Assembly: GCA_002709295.1 (NCBI GenBank)
Contig: PAQL01000012.1
Coordinates: 235,717 to 268,129, forward strand
Length of the DNA: 32,413 bases
Direction: 5' to 3'
Source: Phycisphaerae bacterium
GTDB taxonomy: Bacteria > Planctomycetota > Phycisphaerae > Phycisphaerales > SM1A02
The position numbers and the translations under genes were made by a program. The notes under the pieces are model-generated. The model was not told the origin of the DNA, did no database searches, and saw nothing but the letters and a program-made list of their open reading frames with translations. This document shows, in pieces, positions 16,201-21,300 of the stretch (positions are counted from its first letter, which is position 1; every line of letters starts with the position of its first letter).

Positions 16201-18556
16201 CCTCGATGACCACCGGGTTCTCCCGTCTCACGTCGGTCGGGCGGGCGTCGTATCGCTCGTTGAGCAGCTTCGCGATCTGGACCGCGTCGCTGCCCATCAG
16301 CTGAAGCATGCGAAGCGGAGGCATCTCGGTCGGCTCGAACACGTCGAGCCTGGCGGCGAACTCGGCGATGGCCTTCACCTGGGCGGCATCGCCGCGGACC
16401 CAGAGTGAATTCGTGGGTTCGATGACCTCGATCTCCGCCTGCGGAAGCCGACGCCCTCCGGCGTCGACCGCGGTCGCGACCATCGTGCGGAGGTCTGCGA
16501 CGATGTCCGCCGCACGGACCTGCCGGACCTCGATGAGTCTCGACGTGGTCGGAGGAGGAAGCAGCCTCCTCGCCTCGGCGAGCGATCGCTCGAAGGTACC
16601 CACGTCATCGGTGTCGCCGAGGACCTCGAGATTGCCGGTGGTCGCGTCGTAACGGACCTGCGGTCTGGTGATCGAGTTCTCGGGAAGCAGGCTCGCCTGC
16701 CGGTCGAACACGTCGAAGGTCCGTGCGAGCAGCGCCTCTCCGTCGAGTTCTCCGACCGGAATCACCCGGAAGGCGATGTCCTGGGGACGGGCCCGATCGA
16801 GACCGGAGACGAGCTCTTCGATGACCTGGAACTGCTCGAGAGGGGCTTCCACGATGAGGAGCCCGAGGGGATCGACGGCTTCGAAGGTCGGCGGAACGAA
16901 GGGGCCGCCGTCCCGCGGCTTCAACATGGCCCGGGACAGGCTTCGCAGCGGTTCGACGAGACGACTCGGTTCGGTGGATCCGATCGTGAACTGACGAATC
17001 GATGACGTCGGCTGGATGGTCGCACTCGCTCTGGTCAGGATCCGCTCGAACGAATCCAGGGAGGCCGCCGTCCCTTCGACGACGAGCATCCGATCGGACT
17101 CGCGGAAATCGACCTCGATCGAGGCTCCCGGATCGTCGGCGGTCTCGGTGCGGTACATCCTCGTCGCTCGCTCGACCGCGAGCGAGGGATCGACCGCATC
17201 GACGGTGAGATACCGCACCTGCCGTTCGACGGAGGGCGGCCGGTCCACGAGCACCAGGGTCCGTCGGACCGCCTCCAGATCACCTGCGGGCCCCGCGACC
17301 ACGAGGCTGCGGGCATCCGGACCCGGGACGATCTTGACCACCGACAACTGTCGCGGATTGAGCACCGCCTTCACGGCGACCGTCGCGGCCTCCGGAGTGG
17401 CGAAGCTCAACGGCAGCAGAGCCACGGTCTCGGCACCGGCGGCCGGGCCGAGGGAGCCGCCGCTCTCCAGATCGGCTATGAACTGGGTCGCCTGATCGAT
17501 CACCCCCGGCTCCGCGGAGATGGTGAGGCGATTGGTGTCCTCGAGGGCCACGTAGGTCGGTCGCTTGTCCTCGGGAAGCCCCTGGAACAGCTGATCGAGC
17601 TTGGCCCTCGCGTCGGCGACCGTGAGCCTCTCCAGCTGGATCGTCCTCATCTGACGGACGCTTCCGACCTTGGGCGTGTCGAGCATCGCGATCGCGCTTC
17701 GCAGGCGTTCGATCCGGCGCGGGGTCCCGCGGGCGATGATGGTGTTGGTCCGCTGATCGGCCGTGATCCTGAAACCGGCGGGCAGCACGTCCTCGACGAC
17801 CTTGGTCGGCTTCTTGTTCTGAACGACGGTCTTGACCACCCGCTCGCTCATCAGCTTCTCGAGCACCGGCAGCAGCGTGGCGGCGGAGGCGTGCCTGAGC
17901 TGGATCTGCTCGATCGCGTTCTCGACGTCCTCTCGATCGAGCTCGTCGACGATCTTGCGGAGGCGGCGGACGTTCGCCGCGGTCTCCACGACCAGGATCG
18001 AATTCTGTTCCGGAAGCGCCACCAGCATCCCGTACTCGCCGACCATCGTCTTCAGCTGCTCCGACACGGTCGCCGCGGTCGAATTCAGAAGCGGAAGGAT
18101 CAGCGTGACCACGGTGTCGGCGGTGACGTCGTCGGGCAGCTCTTCGACGAACGTGGGGACGTTCACCCGTCGCGATTCCTCCAGCGCCTCGAGCACCAGT
18201 CGCCCGTCGTCCTCGCGAACCATGACGTTCTGGGTCTGCAGCAGGATGTTCAGAGTCTCGAGCGCACGAGGAAGCGGATACGGCGTGGGATGGAAGTAGT
18301 CGACGGTTCCCTTGGGCACCTCGACCGACTTCACGATCGGCATCCCCGTCGCGCGGGAGAAGTAGTCGAGCACCTGATCCCAGGACTGACTCTTGAAGTT
18401 GAAGCGAACCTGGGGCTGCCCGTCGTCATCGACGACTGGAGCCGCGGGCTCGACCTGGCCGATGACTTCTCCGACCGGCAGGAAGAGGCCGGCGGCGACG
18501 CACAGACCGCTCATGAGCAGCCTGGGACGTCGAACGAAGGAACACAGATCACGCAT
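4292..18556 (-). CDS. gspD: Giant T2SS-type secretin (GspD-like) with about 52 tandem N1 domains
   Basis: One open frame encodes about 4754 residues, six to seven times a normal GspD. Start ATG 18556 has AGGAG at 18565-18569; an in-frame ATG 36 nt further up lacks this. The signal peptide covers residues 1 to about 33 (RRPRLLMSGLCVAAGLFLPV core). An N0/STN-like domain follows (about 50-125, VRFNFKSQSWDQVLDYFSRA). Residues 145 to about 4460 are N1-type Secretin_N units, each with a first strand ending in a residue pair like AD or NA, a helix, a variable loop, then the signature ADxRTNSLIV, and a helix ending in LD. The C-terminal pore domain (about 4461-4754) is typical: LAEITLD, ANPSITVANNEDGRIQIGQE, VKDGETIVLAGLI, VPLLGDIPLLGGLFR and ELLIVLTPHVV. 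It should form the outer-membrane gate of the secretion system encoded upstream. Codon and residue style is uniform over the gene, with no sign of an assembly join. Confidence 0.95.
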   Translation of the reverse strand: MRDLCSFVRRPRLLMSGLCVAAGLFLPVGEVIGQVEPAAPVVDDDGQPQVRFNFKSQSWDQVLDYFSRATGMPIVKSVEVPKGTVDYFHPTPYPLPRALETLNILLQTQNVMVREDDGRLVLEALEESRRVNVPTFVEELPDDVTADTVVTLILPLLNSTAATVSEQLKTMVGEYGMLVALPEQNSILVVETAANVRRLRKIVDELDREDVENAIEQIQLRHASAATLLPVLEKLMSERVVKTVVQNKKPTKVVEDVLPAGFRITADQRTNTIIARGTPRRIERLRSAIAMLDTPKVGSVRQMRTIQLERLTVADARAKLDQLFQGLPEDKRPTYVALEDTNRLTISAEPGVIDQATQFIADLESGGSLGPAAGAETVALLPLSFATPEAATVAVKAVLNPRQLSVVKIVPGPDARSLVVAGPAGDLEAVRRTLVLVDRPPSVERQVRYLTVDAVDPSLAVERATRMYRTETADDPGASIEVDFRESDRMLVVEGTAASLDSFERILTRASATIQPTSSIRQFTIGSTEPSRLVEPLRSLSRAMLKPRDGGPFVPPTFEAVDPLGLLIVEAPLEQFQVIEELVSGLDRARPQDIAFRVIPVGELDGEALLARTFDVFDRQASLLPENSITRPQVRYDATTGNLEVLGDTDDVGTFERSLAEARRLLPPPTTSRLIEVRQVRAADIVADLRTMVATAVDAGGRRLPQAEIEVIEPTNSLWVRGDAAQVKAIAEFAARLDVFEPTEMPPLRMLQLMGSDAVQIAKLLNERYDARPTDVRRENPVVIEADAATNTIVITAAEPVFEEISSFVESLNRNSDSESERETMIFPLRLARAVDLAEALGTLYPEPPMPTDSRGRPLPHLRQPREVFVTADAGTNTLIIEAPSARRASFDQLVQQLDRIELPPQAELRTWDVSRGEGQEIAETLNRLAKQGVLSRSGTSGEKAVEVMVEFEPRSRTLIVAGDDFTFGKVEEILKDLQAVPAVRALQVIEITAGDATAIADRASRLYTEQTEGDPDFGAVEVEVDAVNGTILAVGEDGSLARFTQVVRQLESAQARPPDVRLISLEHTDAAEVSTMLEQLIGNQLSRVVLGGTPPEIEPLVAVNALLVAAQPREHEIIASVVETLDIADEALPPIRILQVRTADAANLSLALGQTYDRRSNEAKAERPVRITADVATNSLIVAAHPEMLEEIRAIVTDLNDTDRLDAEGREIRIFPLRVARAEDLAQTIDQMYPEPPMPLDFRGRPRPDLREPREVVVRANPQMNALIVDAPIQRMAGFEKLVQQLDQAQIVAESEIRTWKLPRVELDAAASTLRELAGAGHLGATDAGTTVSVTTDSASDTLIVSGPPSIFTRVESVIRSLEAGPVTPATSLRTFRLNLARAESVAPMLREVLVARMQQDLPGDEAAVDRLLTVTADRKTNTLIVSAPDTVMPIAEQLVRTLDASASVIGDPTVRVRPLTFADATIVATALQQAIPSMTSTATGDVVDVKVVPATGANALLLVGIPEDITEVETLIEPLDARPATDSVDARTFELVHADAAQVAPIVQTLLDDQQDSDPRILMERIRRSRGMVDLTPKIRVEADDRTNSLIVSGPAQTVTLAAGLIEQLDRPDADDARTYATFTPRNAEASRMVETAQRVLDDTRPAGNRSTLDLILEPQSGAIMIIGSDEETRRATALLKSWDDAAPAVPAMDLRVVDLRNADATVVAPTISAMLRDRARWPESLRAAVRAGVPVAEPGVTADAATNRLLITAPSELQTVATAIVTQLDRADGADAVEIRIHPVPSGDAGELAEALSTALAAAARPGEAAPVVVAAARADAVVVTASPRLQTIVSKQLDQVAAGGGGVQVRTMFLKNASASRIAPLVERMLASDKEVDMDSVPRWMRSEFMYTNFGSGTGEAVKVLADDRLNAVVATGSIAALNAAEQLVRQLDVPSDGGNGRRIRVLEVVNADASELAETLDELFASSDDGISPPMIRVNVASNTLLVRAEVSQFTQIESIVRDIDEASVNVARELRTVPIDPGRSSAEDVARMLERLLDREDDDRVRVVPLEKLLDERDDDAGRKVSGVFGPQGGLRGLVASAVLAVVPAAMSSDPGVDLPAVSEIASVEIEAGGPRENGAGQEAQEAVEEDEAEIVIAIDPDTNSLVVLGPPRELDRLAALADEVEDNLPEEGGIIRMVPLPAGMDAKSIAGIVNQTIRMVVPAGGVRGDLARRAMVIADPIANSVIVTCRDDEFPLIADLIASSAREPDAPKVVVRVFPLTETSVERAASGLEAALSRPRGDRFRDLSITIDSDGRRTEATFDPGLVSVVPDPTTNSLIVIAPEDAMGFVDRFIALAEQMPATDRPTLRLFELRYARASELGDTLEDIFEARYRNQRRAGNAIFEPEFAIDERSNQLIVTASTEELAEVERLLTRLDVEDGREKNPLTVLELAAASPTAAAALLDQAVIGSDERLRSTTLVLPDDQSGILLVRADEDTLAELKSVLARIDREATSRYPVRSIELQRADAGQVAEAISRFYRDRASLFSTGRGRRAQGASVAITGSPGGGTLLVACDDSSFEEVKTLAETFDRTDASQDLEYRIYELKHARAADVSRTVRELIGELLYTGGFAGSRSRSRSEPGRDNRGQIAVRPEERLNALVVTGQGDNFALVEELITALDVPTPTDATRLVRYYRLQGIDTDMLSDVIRAAVAGEDRRNSRWWNRDDRGTGGAKVFTDDRSGSIVVVGTEDDQARVASLIDDLGGSMISSASTVEILRTEFADAQEVAFAVADFIYERQESTGVEARVTVTGIRGAGAMIVAGTDEEVRMVKDLVTRLDEPDLSGIRTIEIVRLDRGDAAEIARLVGAQFERRGGDGVVITPDARTNSILVNAPSSLYPDIKGLVARLDAPDDTAESVIRTFSLANADADEAARILQETLRLDENGRTDGISIDIDGRDAPVEVRATIVADRRSNSLVVTATPESLPVIDSIIAGLEEAPARSPVEYRIIPLKHAPAADVSLTIDRLLMARGDDWRDVAIDFNRFENQLVVGATPDQFEVIGNILAEIDVPAVRTRRTDFVALAYADAAQVAAALGNFYGPYAYEADTPGKQNVKIIADEATNSLVITAAEAEWTGIEALIAKLDAEEYDSSLQLEVVPLMHADARSVARAINEAFRPVLEQARRDQKNADARRRNREEGGERSEEEGPTILMQGDDWVSASAEPQTNALIVSASLRNLRKIERIVSQIDVAEFANLAAPRIIPVETGDPELLAQSLRSMYLPDGERSVTLRIVGDRAANAVIVRADDDEFMQIMALADALQQEADDQGLGVRVVRLESAPATRVAESIREAFAAKASQERVPFSIEVDPVGNALVVASTAPFFSEVERTVREMDRLSPASGQGIFLIELENVPADVAERTVRRIGLDRPADDASSRLVVEPIKLSRVEGRNALLVVANPADRETVVGLLKAIDADPEVAGAEVRVVPLKNARAAAVMALIDQVIDPAGGGPDGNRIATAVKEQIRRLAIQGADGKTIELDIATPIRVTADQAGNSLIISSSASNVLALEQVAMIFDRLPETDALTVQMFPLDNISAERFVDIVERIFAQGRDLASLNGIDVPAVPRGMLGPALLEEVVLEVDERTNTVIAAGKESGVAFVEVMTARLDGEIATGWVEPKVIPLKFADAAELAELIDDVIVEGQSDDPGASPLQRQVARLRSVRAGGGRAIESEVFVPLSRLVVRADEQLNALVVVASPPNLSLINDLVGMLDIEAAAPGALVRTYALEHGSAERISAMAREIFEAQAAARGGGRRDEDRLEAIPDPRTNSIVVSTSARNFPLFEKLLAQLDTPLEPDFREVRIIDLQNAAANRLAPLIQQLVDARLERLRRVQPETADLEKALVLADDLSNALVIAAGEETFQVIESLVLDLDVDQTGRVADIRVVPVTRGGLERIADAIGKVMDRRYAGVAADVARRDRPLVIPDPRSSSLLVAANPEDRRSIEDLVARLEEAPLNPAVEIEVLALDSGSARDLAPRLESLMRDRAASLGDSGQPTDRVSIEPLEGSNALVIAASRENQVVVRDLVGLLVEAEQDRIGDQTFEIVSVVNNRASELVELVEDIYADSENRRRGNDAVQVTADDRLNALLVSGTPGDIVAVRNLVSRLDSERPGSIVEVRAIPLASANAQEMVGLIETVLNGGGGRRSRGGRVGTVLRYLQEMEGDDSQSMEVEVSTAIRESIGLTPDVRTNTIMVTAPSESMALIERMIRDLDSSSTGSKKIEVFKLQNADADAMAEILTDLFQLRQQGSLYVLKPREEGVAEVSMDSAELPAGGSEDMFGTDLTLVPDERQALSITVDSRTNSLIVSGTPKYLELVENVVLELDAQDANERETLVYNLRNAQADDVARVVSEFVSEDQRKLVDTLSSDQLPSAARLLEREVTIVGDAKSNSVLVNASPRYMEQVETIIQELDIDPPQVLIQVMLAEITLDTDDDYGLTLNEKVGTIPLSTSVQIANGNFFSQPFSGTFSVGFSDLSLVLSAMSAQGRLQNIANPSITVANNEDGRIQIGQEVRLPDAVLTSEFGSQSSSVVAEDLGVILEVRPTINPDGFVRMQVRPTLSRLSEKTTEISETFRSPIIQKREAETTVTVKDGETIVLAGLIEDFAERRNMKVPLLGDIPLLGGLFRSETESRIRRELLIVLTPHVVNSNDSTELIDRTRKLIEDLPLDPEMTRQMQRGNLEASGDELGSSFEPISGKSDSQDLN
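5174..18124 (-). repeat. Array of about 52 tandem Secretin_N (N1-type) protein repeats
   Basis: Manual reading gives about 52 units in residues 145 to 4460 of the secretin, about 83 residues on average. Unit boundaries follow a V-R-x-hydrophobic-x-L opening and an LD or LE ending of the last helix. The signature with N-[STA]-[LI]-[IV]-V is present in most units and degenerate in a few (for example units 4, 7 and 20). Variation is concentrated in the loop between the first helix and the signature, from a few residues up to about 35. The units are diverged at the DNA level, so the array is old and not a product of recent slippage. The count could be off by one or two where units are degenerate. 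Confidence 0.9.
14455..16328 (-). repeat. Higher-order duplication inside the N-domain array
   Basis: Units 9-11 (about 15605-16328) and units 14-16 (about 14455-15165) resemble each other far more than other units do. Both blocks share an LPEPP-like loop (YPEPPMP, then RGRP, then L-R-PREV), a unit opening with PP-R-LQ and a loop YD-R before ADxATN, and a following unit opening with R-TW. The matching loop positions, 16007 and 14840, are 1167 nt apart, that is 389 residues or five units. Units 8 and 13 look related too. This suggests block duplication as well as single-unit growth. Confidence 0.7.
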
Positions 18557-18571
18557 CGGATCAGCTCCTGC

Positions 18572-18708
18572 CCGCCTCGGGAGAGGCGGCATGTCGCGAC
18601 ACCGACCGACACGGGATCATCCCGAATCGGACGGCGGTTCGGGCGGAAATCGCCCGAGTCACTGGATGTAGTGGCATATTACCGGCCCACCACCATCTGT
18701 TGTGGTGG
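18572..18708 (-). promoter_or_regulatory. Structured leader of the giant secretin gene (four hairpins)
   Basis: The 245-nt gap between the gspM/C stop and the secretin start holds four separate inverted repeats: 18572-18578/18583-18589 (7 bp, loop 4), 18611-18615/18619-18623 (5 bp, loop 3), 18639-18645/18651-18657 (7 bp, loop 5) and 18687-18693/18702-18708 (7 bp, loop 8). None is followed by a T run on the minus strand, so they do not look like terminators. The first ends three bases upstream of the AGGAG. This is the only large gap in the G-to-D run, so a promoter or a translation control for gspD may lie here; no clear -35/-10 pair was found. Confidence 0.4.
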
Positions 18709-18801
18709 ACGGACCCCCGAGATTCCGGATCCGTCACACGATCGGCCACAACGAGGGGGTTCCGGGGGTGGGGTCGAGGGCTCTGACACGCTCCGGGGCC
18801 C

Positions 18802-19776
18802 CTAGGGGAGCCGCCGGTCGAGGGTCGAACCGACGAGGACCCGCCAGGTTTCCTCCCCCGACCTGATCGTCGCCACGTCCCCATCGATTTCCACCAGAAC
18901 CACCGTTCCGCCCCCCGGAAGGTCGGTGACCACGCCCGGCAGCAGGGTGGCGGACCGCCCATCCCCGAGATGGCGGCACCAGGCCTCCACCCCGGGGCCC
19001 CCCTCGACCAGTCCGGTCAGCATCCACTGGGTCAGGGGATCCTTCCGAGGCGCCGGCTTCGGCCGCGGCTTCGCCGCCGGCCTGGCCTTTGGAGGCTCGG
19101 GAACCACGAAGGGATTCCGATCGATCAGAACGGCATATCGCTCGAGCCCCCGCCGCCGGTCCGTCGCCGGAGCGTTCTCGGGATCGGGCGGGAGACCGGG
19201 CACGAAGATCGTCGACACGCGGATCGAGATCCTGATCAGCCGCCCGTCCTTGATCGGATCCAGACGAACACTCTCGATCCGCTTCACCCACGGCGCGACA
19301 TCGAGGTCATGCAGGAATCGAACCGCATCGGCCAGCGACCCCACACCGCCGGCGGTGGCCCCGACCCGCGCGAAGTCCGGTTCGTCGCGATAGGCCCGCT
19401 CCGAGGCGACCCGCTTGAACTCGCGCCGGGCCGGTGTTCCCACAAGCCCCGCTCCCAGGGTCGAGATCGTCACGTCCCGCAGACCCGCGCCCTCGCACAG
19501 CGCGGCGATCCTTCTCCGAAGCTCCGCATCGACGTACTCGAGATCGGTACCAAGCGTCCCGTCGACGACCGCCTTGATCCTTTCGTCGAGCGCCGGGCGA
19601 CTCAGGCGCTCCTCACGAACGGTGGTGAGCACGTTGACGTAGGTGGCGATCCTGCGCTCGAGGTCCTCCCGTCCTTCGCCGAGCCGACCCGAACCACTCG
19701 CCCAGCCCAGCAGGGTGGCGATGGAGACCGTTGCGACGACGATCGCGGGGAGAAGATGTCGACGGGACAATCTCAT
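18802..19776 (-). CDS. T2SS platform protein: PilO/GspM-like region fused to GspC-like HR domain
   Basis: A 324-residue protein. A short basic cytoplasmic start leads to one membrane segment (about 8-26), then a helical stretch (33-95) and a ferredoxin-like periplasmic part (about 98-195, FLHDLDVAPWVKRIESVRLD and IRISIRVSTIFV), as in PilO/GspM. Next comes RYAVLIDRNPF (213-223), the short motif that precedes the homology region in GspC/PilP-type proteins, then a Pro/Lys/Ala linker (225-246) and a compact beta domain (251-318, LTGLVEGG... VLVEIDGDVATI... WRVLVGSTLD) resembling the GspC HR domain. GspC HR contacts the secretin N0 domain, so this one protein could join the platform to the giant secretin. 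ATGA overlap with gspL. It ends 245 nt before gspD. The GspM half is the safer assignment; the HR half rests on motif style and context. Confidence 0.7.
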   Translation of the reverse strand: MRLSRRHLLPAIVVATVSIATLLGWASGSGRLGEGREDLERRIATYVNVLTTVREERLSRPALDERIKAVVDGTLGTDLEYVDAELRRRIAALCEGAGLRDVTISTLGAGLVGTPARREFKRVASERAYRDEPDFARVGATAGGVGSLADAVRFLHDLDVAPWVKRIESVRLDPIKDGRLIRISIRVSTIFVPGLPPDPENAPATDRRRGLERYAVLIDRNPFVVPEPPKARPAAKPRPKPAPRKDPLTQWMLTGLVEGGPGVEAWCRHLGDGRSATLLPGVVTDLPGGGTVVLVEIDGDVATIRSGEETWRVLVGSTLDRRLP

Positions 19777-21266
19777 GGCTCCACCACCTCGCCGTCGGAG
19801 GAATCGTCCACGTCGGGCGCGAGCTCCGGTCCGGGATCGAGCACGGCCGTCCGAAGATCGAAGCCGAAGGGGAAGGGAAGCCTGCTTCCGCCGCGAGCGT
19901 CCGCAACGGTGTTGCGGAGCACGAATCGATCGTCGCCGACCAGATCGTCACGAACCGAAGCGACCACCTCGCGACTTCCACCCTCGCCCTCGACCGACAC
20001 CCGGATCGATGCTTCGACCGAGAAGCCACGGTTCGAATCCCAGTCCACTTCACCACCCGCGAGGGAGCCGGCGAAGTCGTCGAGAACGGACGCCGGTCGA
20101 TCGAAGGTCGGTTCGGCCACGAAATGCAGCTGTTCGAGCCAGTCGGGGCGAATCGACGTCCACTGTTCCAGATGCTCGGCTCGAAGCCCGTCCCGCTTGA
20201 AGCGCAGATGTTCCAGGCGGGCCGCTCTCGCCTTCTCGAGGAGATCGTCGGCCTTGGCCTGCAGGGCATCGTGATCCCGATTGCCGATCGTCCATCCCGC
20301 GAATGCGGAGATCACCGCGAGACCGGCGATCACGAGCACGCGTTGTCGCCAGCGGGCGGCGATGTCGGGAGCCTGCCGTGGCGAGGCGAGATCGACCACC
20401 GTCCCCTTCGGTGCGGGAAGCAGCAGGCCGACGAGGGGCCAGACTCCGCGCATGTCGGCATCCCCCTGGACGCGACGATCACCCTTGAATCGGCTGGCAT
20501 CCAGGCCGGTGGCTTCCGCGACCGCATCCAGGGCCTCCGCCGCCCGATCGCCGCCGAGAACGACCATGCTCGGGGACTCGAACTCCTCGCTCGACAATCG
20601 ATAGCTGATCCAGCTTCGCCGGGTCTCGGGGACCAGCTGCTCGGCGGGGGGCGGGCCGCCGTCGGGCCCCTTGATCTCCACCCCGCGCGACCACGGGATC
20701 GCGCCGTCGGCGGCCAGCACGAGTTCAAGCCCCTCGCCCGTGATGTCGACGAGGAGGGTCGGATGATCGGGATCGGCGAAGCGAAGGGCGCCGTGACAGC
20801 GAGGTGCCACCCGGGCCACGGAGAGTCCGGCCGCGGAGGCGACGTCGCGGATCCGTTCGATCTCCCGCAACGGCGCCGCCACCGCCTCGACCAGCGTCGA
20901 GTCGTCCCGTCGATCGACGACCGTGAAGTCGATCACCGCCTCGCCGGAATCGATCGGGAGATCCCGTTCGACGGCCAGACGGACCATGTCGGGCAGCTCG
21001 TCCTGGTCGGTGGTCGGCAGATCGATCCGCTTGAAGCTGGTGATCGAGCGATCAAGCGCGAAGACCGCCGGCCCGCTGGACATTCCCGCCCTGGTCATCG
21101 CCTTCGCGAGGGCGCGACCCACGGCCTCGGTGTCGTCCATGTCCACCGAATCCGGCAGCCGCTCGAACAGCGTGGAGATCACGCGATCCGGACGGCCCGG
21201 CTTCACCTGCGCTGCGCGGAGCAGGTTGTGACCGAGATCGATGGCGAGTGCGATGCGTCTGGACAT
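19773..21266 (-). CDS. gspL: T2SS inner-membrane platform protein GspL (PilM/PilN-like)
   Basis: A 497-residue protein. Residues 1 to about 295 form an actin-like ASKHA/PilM domain (IALAIDLGHNLLRAAQV at the start, LLVDITGEGLELVLAADG at 171-188, VVLGGDRAAE at 235-244). A membrane segment lies at about 308-328 (VLVIAGLAVISAFAGWTIG), then a coiled stretch (330-365) and a PilN-like periplasmic domain. GspL links the cytoplasmic GspE ATPase to the periplasmic platform. The start is ATG 21266, where the ASKHA fold begins; the open frame continues about 120 codons upstream with Arg/Ser/Pro-rich nonsense. 34 nt after gspK; ATGA overlap with the next gene. The tail ends in an acidic PDVDDSSDGEVVEP. 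Confidence 0.88.
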   Translation of the reverse strand: MSRRIALAIDLGHNLLRAAQVKPGRPDRVISTLFERLPDSVDMDDTEAVGRALAKAMTRAGMSSGPAVFALDRSITSFKRIDLPTTDQDELPDMVRLAVERDLPIDSGEAVIDFTVVDRRDDSTLVEAVAAPLREIERIRDVASAAGLSVARVAPRCHGALRFADPDHPTLLVDITGEGLELVLAADGAIPWSRGVEIKGPDGGPPPAEQLVPETRRSWISYRLSSEEFESPSMVVLGGDRAAEALDAVAEATGLDASRFKGDRRVQGDADMRGVWPLVGLLLPAPKGTVVDLASPRQAPDIAARWRQRVLVIAGLAVISAFAGWTIGNRDHDALQAKADDLLEKARAARLEHLRFKRDGLRAEHLEQWTSIRPDWLEQLHFVAEPTFDRPASVLDDFAGSLAGGEVDWDSNRGFSVEASIRVSVEGEGGSREVVASVRDDLVGDDRFVLRNTVADARGGSRLPFPFGFDLRTAVLDPGPELAPDVDDSSDGEVVEP

Positions 21267-21300
21267 GCGGAGGGTGGTCCTCGGGATACTCGAACCGATG

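Noticed and set aside
4292-18556. The giant frame as several fused or mis-joined normal secretin genes
   Set aside because: Only one signal peptide, one N0-like domain and one pore domain exist; N1 units run without internal starts, stops or repeated pore domains.
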